Shown here piece by piece: positions 17,072-18,219 of a stretch of 18,219 nucleotides of DNA. Every line of letters begins with the position of its first letter. Position 1 is the first letter of the stretch. The stretch comes from Sphingomonadales bacterium (GTDB lineage: Bacteria; Pseudomonadota; Alphaproteobacteria; Sphingomonadales; Sphingomonadaceae). The stretch is taken from NCBI GenBank assembly GCA_013298745.1, contig JAAFIT010000007.1:1-18219 (forward strand). Reading direction: 5' to 3'. Under the pieces are notes generated by a model, which was given only the letters and a program-made list of their open reading frames with translations, did not search any database and was not told the origin of the DNA. The translations under genes were made by a program, and so were the position numbers.

Positions 17072-17207
17072 GCGCGGGCGGTTTCCTCTGCGACGCCGAT
17101 GCGGGATGCATTACGCCAGCAACGAACGCAAGATTGTCCAAATCAGGAAGGTGTTGCCAGCGAAATCGCTTATGGCGCAGTAAAGGCGTGGCAACGAGGG
17201 GACGGGC
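17072..17207. promoter_or_regulatory. Divergent control region of the porin and DUF1622 operons
   Basis: These 136 bases lie between two divergent starts and must hold both promoters. TTGCCA (17154-17159) and TTGTCC (17134-17139) resemble -35 boxes, but no acceptable -10 box follows at 16-18 bases. GAGGGG just before GTG 17208 is the clear ribosome-binding site for the plus-strand gene. Confidence 0.35.
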
Positions 17208-17594
17208 GTGATCGAGGAACTGTTTCAGGAGATCGCCGGCGGTGTTGCGCTGGCGCTCGAAGCAATGGTCGTGCTGATCATCGCCGGTGCCGCCATCAAG
17301 GCCATCATTCGCATGGCCCCCCTGCTCTTCCATGACGATCTGCTCGTCGAAGCGCGCCACGACATCTGGATGCGCTTTGCCACGACGATCATCCTGGCGC
17401 TCGAATTCACCTTGGCGGCCGACATCATCCGTTCCGCCGTGGCACCGACATGGGATGCCATCGGCCGGCTTGGCGCAATTGCCGGCATCCGGATCGCACT
17501 CAACTTCTTCCTGGCGCGCGACATCGAAACCCTCGCCGAAGGCCGGAAGCGGCGGATGGAGGCCGCCAAGGAGACTGGCAAGAGCGATGACTGA
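17208..17594 (+). CDS. DUF1622 small membrane protein
   Basis: This 128-residue protein has three predicted inner-membrane helices, at about 10-32, 53-75 and 84-104. The segment LALEFTLAADIIRSAV followed by GIRIALNFFLARDIE is the DUF1622 pattern. The C-terminus is basic and hydrophilic (EGRKRRMEAAKETGKSDD), probably cytoplasmic. GTG 17208 is the start: GAGGGG lies six bases upstream. The stop overlaps the next start by 8 bases (17587-17594), so the two genes are coupled. Function of the family is unknown. It is divergent from the DUF202-porin pair, suggesting a shared condition of expression. Confidence 0.85.
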   Translation: MIEELFQEIAGGVALALEAMVVLIIAGAAIKAIIRMAPLLFHDDLLVEARHDIWMRFATTIILALEFTLAADIIRSAVAPTWDAIGRLGAIAGIRIALNFFLARDIETLAEGRKRRMEAAKETGKSDD

Positions 17595-18219
17595 GCCTGT
17601 CGACGAAACCCGCCTGCTGCGCCGCATCGAGGTTACGACCGCGATCCTGCTATCTCTGGCCGGGCTGGTGAGCGCCTGGGCCAGTTATCAGGCCTCGCTA
17701 TGGGGTGGCGTGCAAGCCAGCCACTATGCCTATGCCAGCGCCAAGGTGACCGAAGCATCGCGGCTGTCGATCCTCGATGGTCAGGCCTTTGGCAAGGATG
17801 CCCAGATTTTCATGGCCTGGCTCGATGCCGCGGCAGAAGGCGACGACGCCCGGATGAACTTCTTCGAACATCGCTTCAGCCCCGAATTGCGTTCCAAATT
17901 CGATCCGTGGCGCGCCACCCATCCGGGTGATTTGCGACGCCTGAAGATGGACCCCGATGCACCGACAGAATTCCCGCGGCCTGAGCACAAGGAAGGCATC
18001 CAGGCCCGCGCCCTGCAACGCGCCGCCGATGCCGAGTTCGAAGAAGGCGAACAGGCCAATCGCATCAGCGATCGCTATGTCGCCGCCACAGTCGTGCTCT
18101 CCACTGTGCTGTTCCTCGGCGGGATCAGCCCGCTGTTGAAGGGCGCGCGCATCCGCATGGCGATGCTCGCACTCGCCTCGGTGCTCGGCATCGCCGCTTG
18201 CATCTTCATCTTCTCGCTG
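17587..18219 (+). CDS. DUF4337-like membrane protein (3' end outside window)
   Basis: The frame is open from ATG 17587 to the right edge, 211 codons, no stop. An N-terminal membrane helix (about 17-36, AILLSLAGLVSAWASYQASL) is followed by a 125-residue soluble part. Two more helices follow at about 164-184 (YVAATVVLSTVLFLGGISPL) and 190-210. The motif ASYQASLWGGVQASHYAYA resembles the start of DUF4337-type proteins; I am only moderately sure of the family. The soluble part is charged, rich in Glu, Asp and Arg. Its start lies inside the last codons of the DUF1622 gene, so it is translated with it. It probably ends soon after the edge, since the third helix is nearly complete. Function is unknown. 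Confidence 0.75.
   Translation, partial: MTEPVDETRLLRRIEVTTAILLSLAGLVSAWASYQASLWGGVQASHYAYASAKVTEASRLSILDGQAFGKDAQIFMAWLDAAAEGDDARMNFFEHRFSPELRSKFDPWRATHPGDLRRLKMDPDAPTEFPRPEHKEGIQARALQRAADAEFEEGEQANRISDRYVAATVVLSTVLFLGGISPLLKGARIRMAMLALASVLGIAACIFIFSL

Overview
The window is GC-rich, gene-dense alphaproteobacterial DNA. The gene types suggest a Sphingomonadales member: a large TonB-dependent receptor beside a TPR-sulfotransferase-type gene, a Moco-dependent isoquinoline-oxidoreductase-type pair, a multidomain cyclase/ATPase/TPR protein, and an OprO/P-type porin. The taxonomic call is inference, since there is no rRNA or other marker. Eleven protein genes were found, two of them cut by the window ends. 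I saw no tRNA, rRNA, CRISPR array, insertion sequence or prophage gene.

Layout. (1) 1-872, minus: the N-terminal TPR part of a probable TPR-sulfotransferase, running off the left edge. (2) 873-1221: a 349-base gene-free divergent control region. (3) 1222-6681, plus: a TonB-dependent outer-membrane receptor, then an overlapping iorA-iorB-like pair (2Fe-2S subunit and Tat-exported molybdenum subunit). Together these suggest uptake plus periplasmic oxidation of an unknown organic substrate. (4) 6829-10329, minus: an 1166-residue TIR / cyclase-like / AAA ATPase / helical-repeat protein. Its cyclase module has lost the metal and transition-state residues, while the TIR module keeps a WxxxE motif. 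(5) 10498-15377, plus: a tight three-gene operon of FAD oxidoreductase, acetoacetate-decarboxylase-like enzyme and a second larger FAD oxidoreductase. (6) 15387-17071, minus: a DUF202 membrane protein followed by a porin whose best start is a CTG overlapping the DUF202 stop. (7) 17208 to the right edge, plus: a DUF1622 membrane protein overlapping a DUF4337-like membrane protein, divergent from (6).

How the parts may work together. The receptor and IorAB form a plausible transport-and-oxidation unit. The FAD/ADC-like/FAD operon looks like a short, complete biosynthetic or modification pathway whose substrate I cannot name; it is the best candidate here for an undescribed system. The TIR protein is divergent from that operon across 168 bases and could be a stand-alone signalling or defence STAND-type protein; any link to the operon is speculative. 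The porin and three small membrane proteins look like one envelope module read from a divergent control region.
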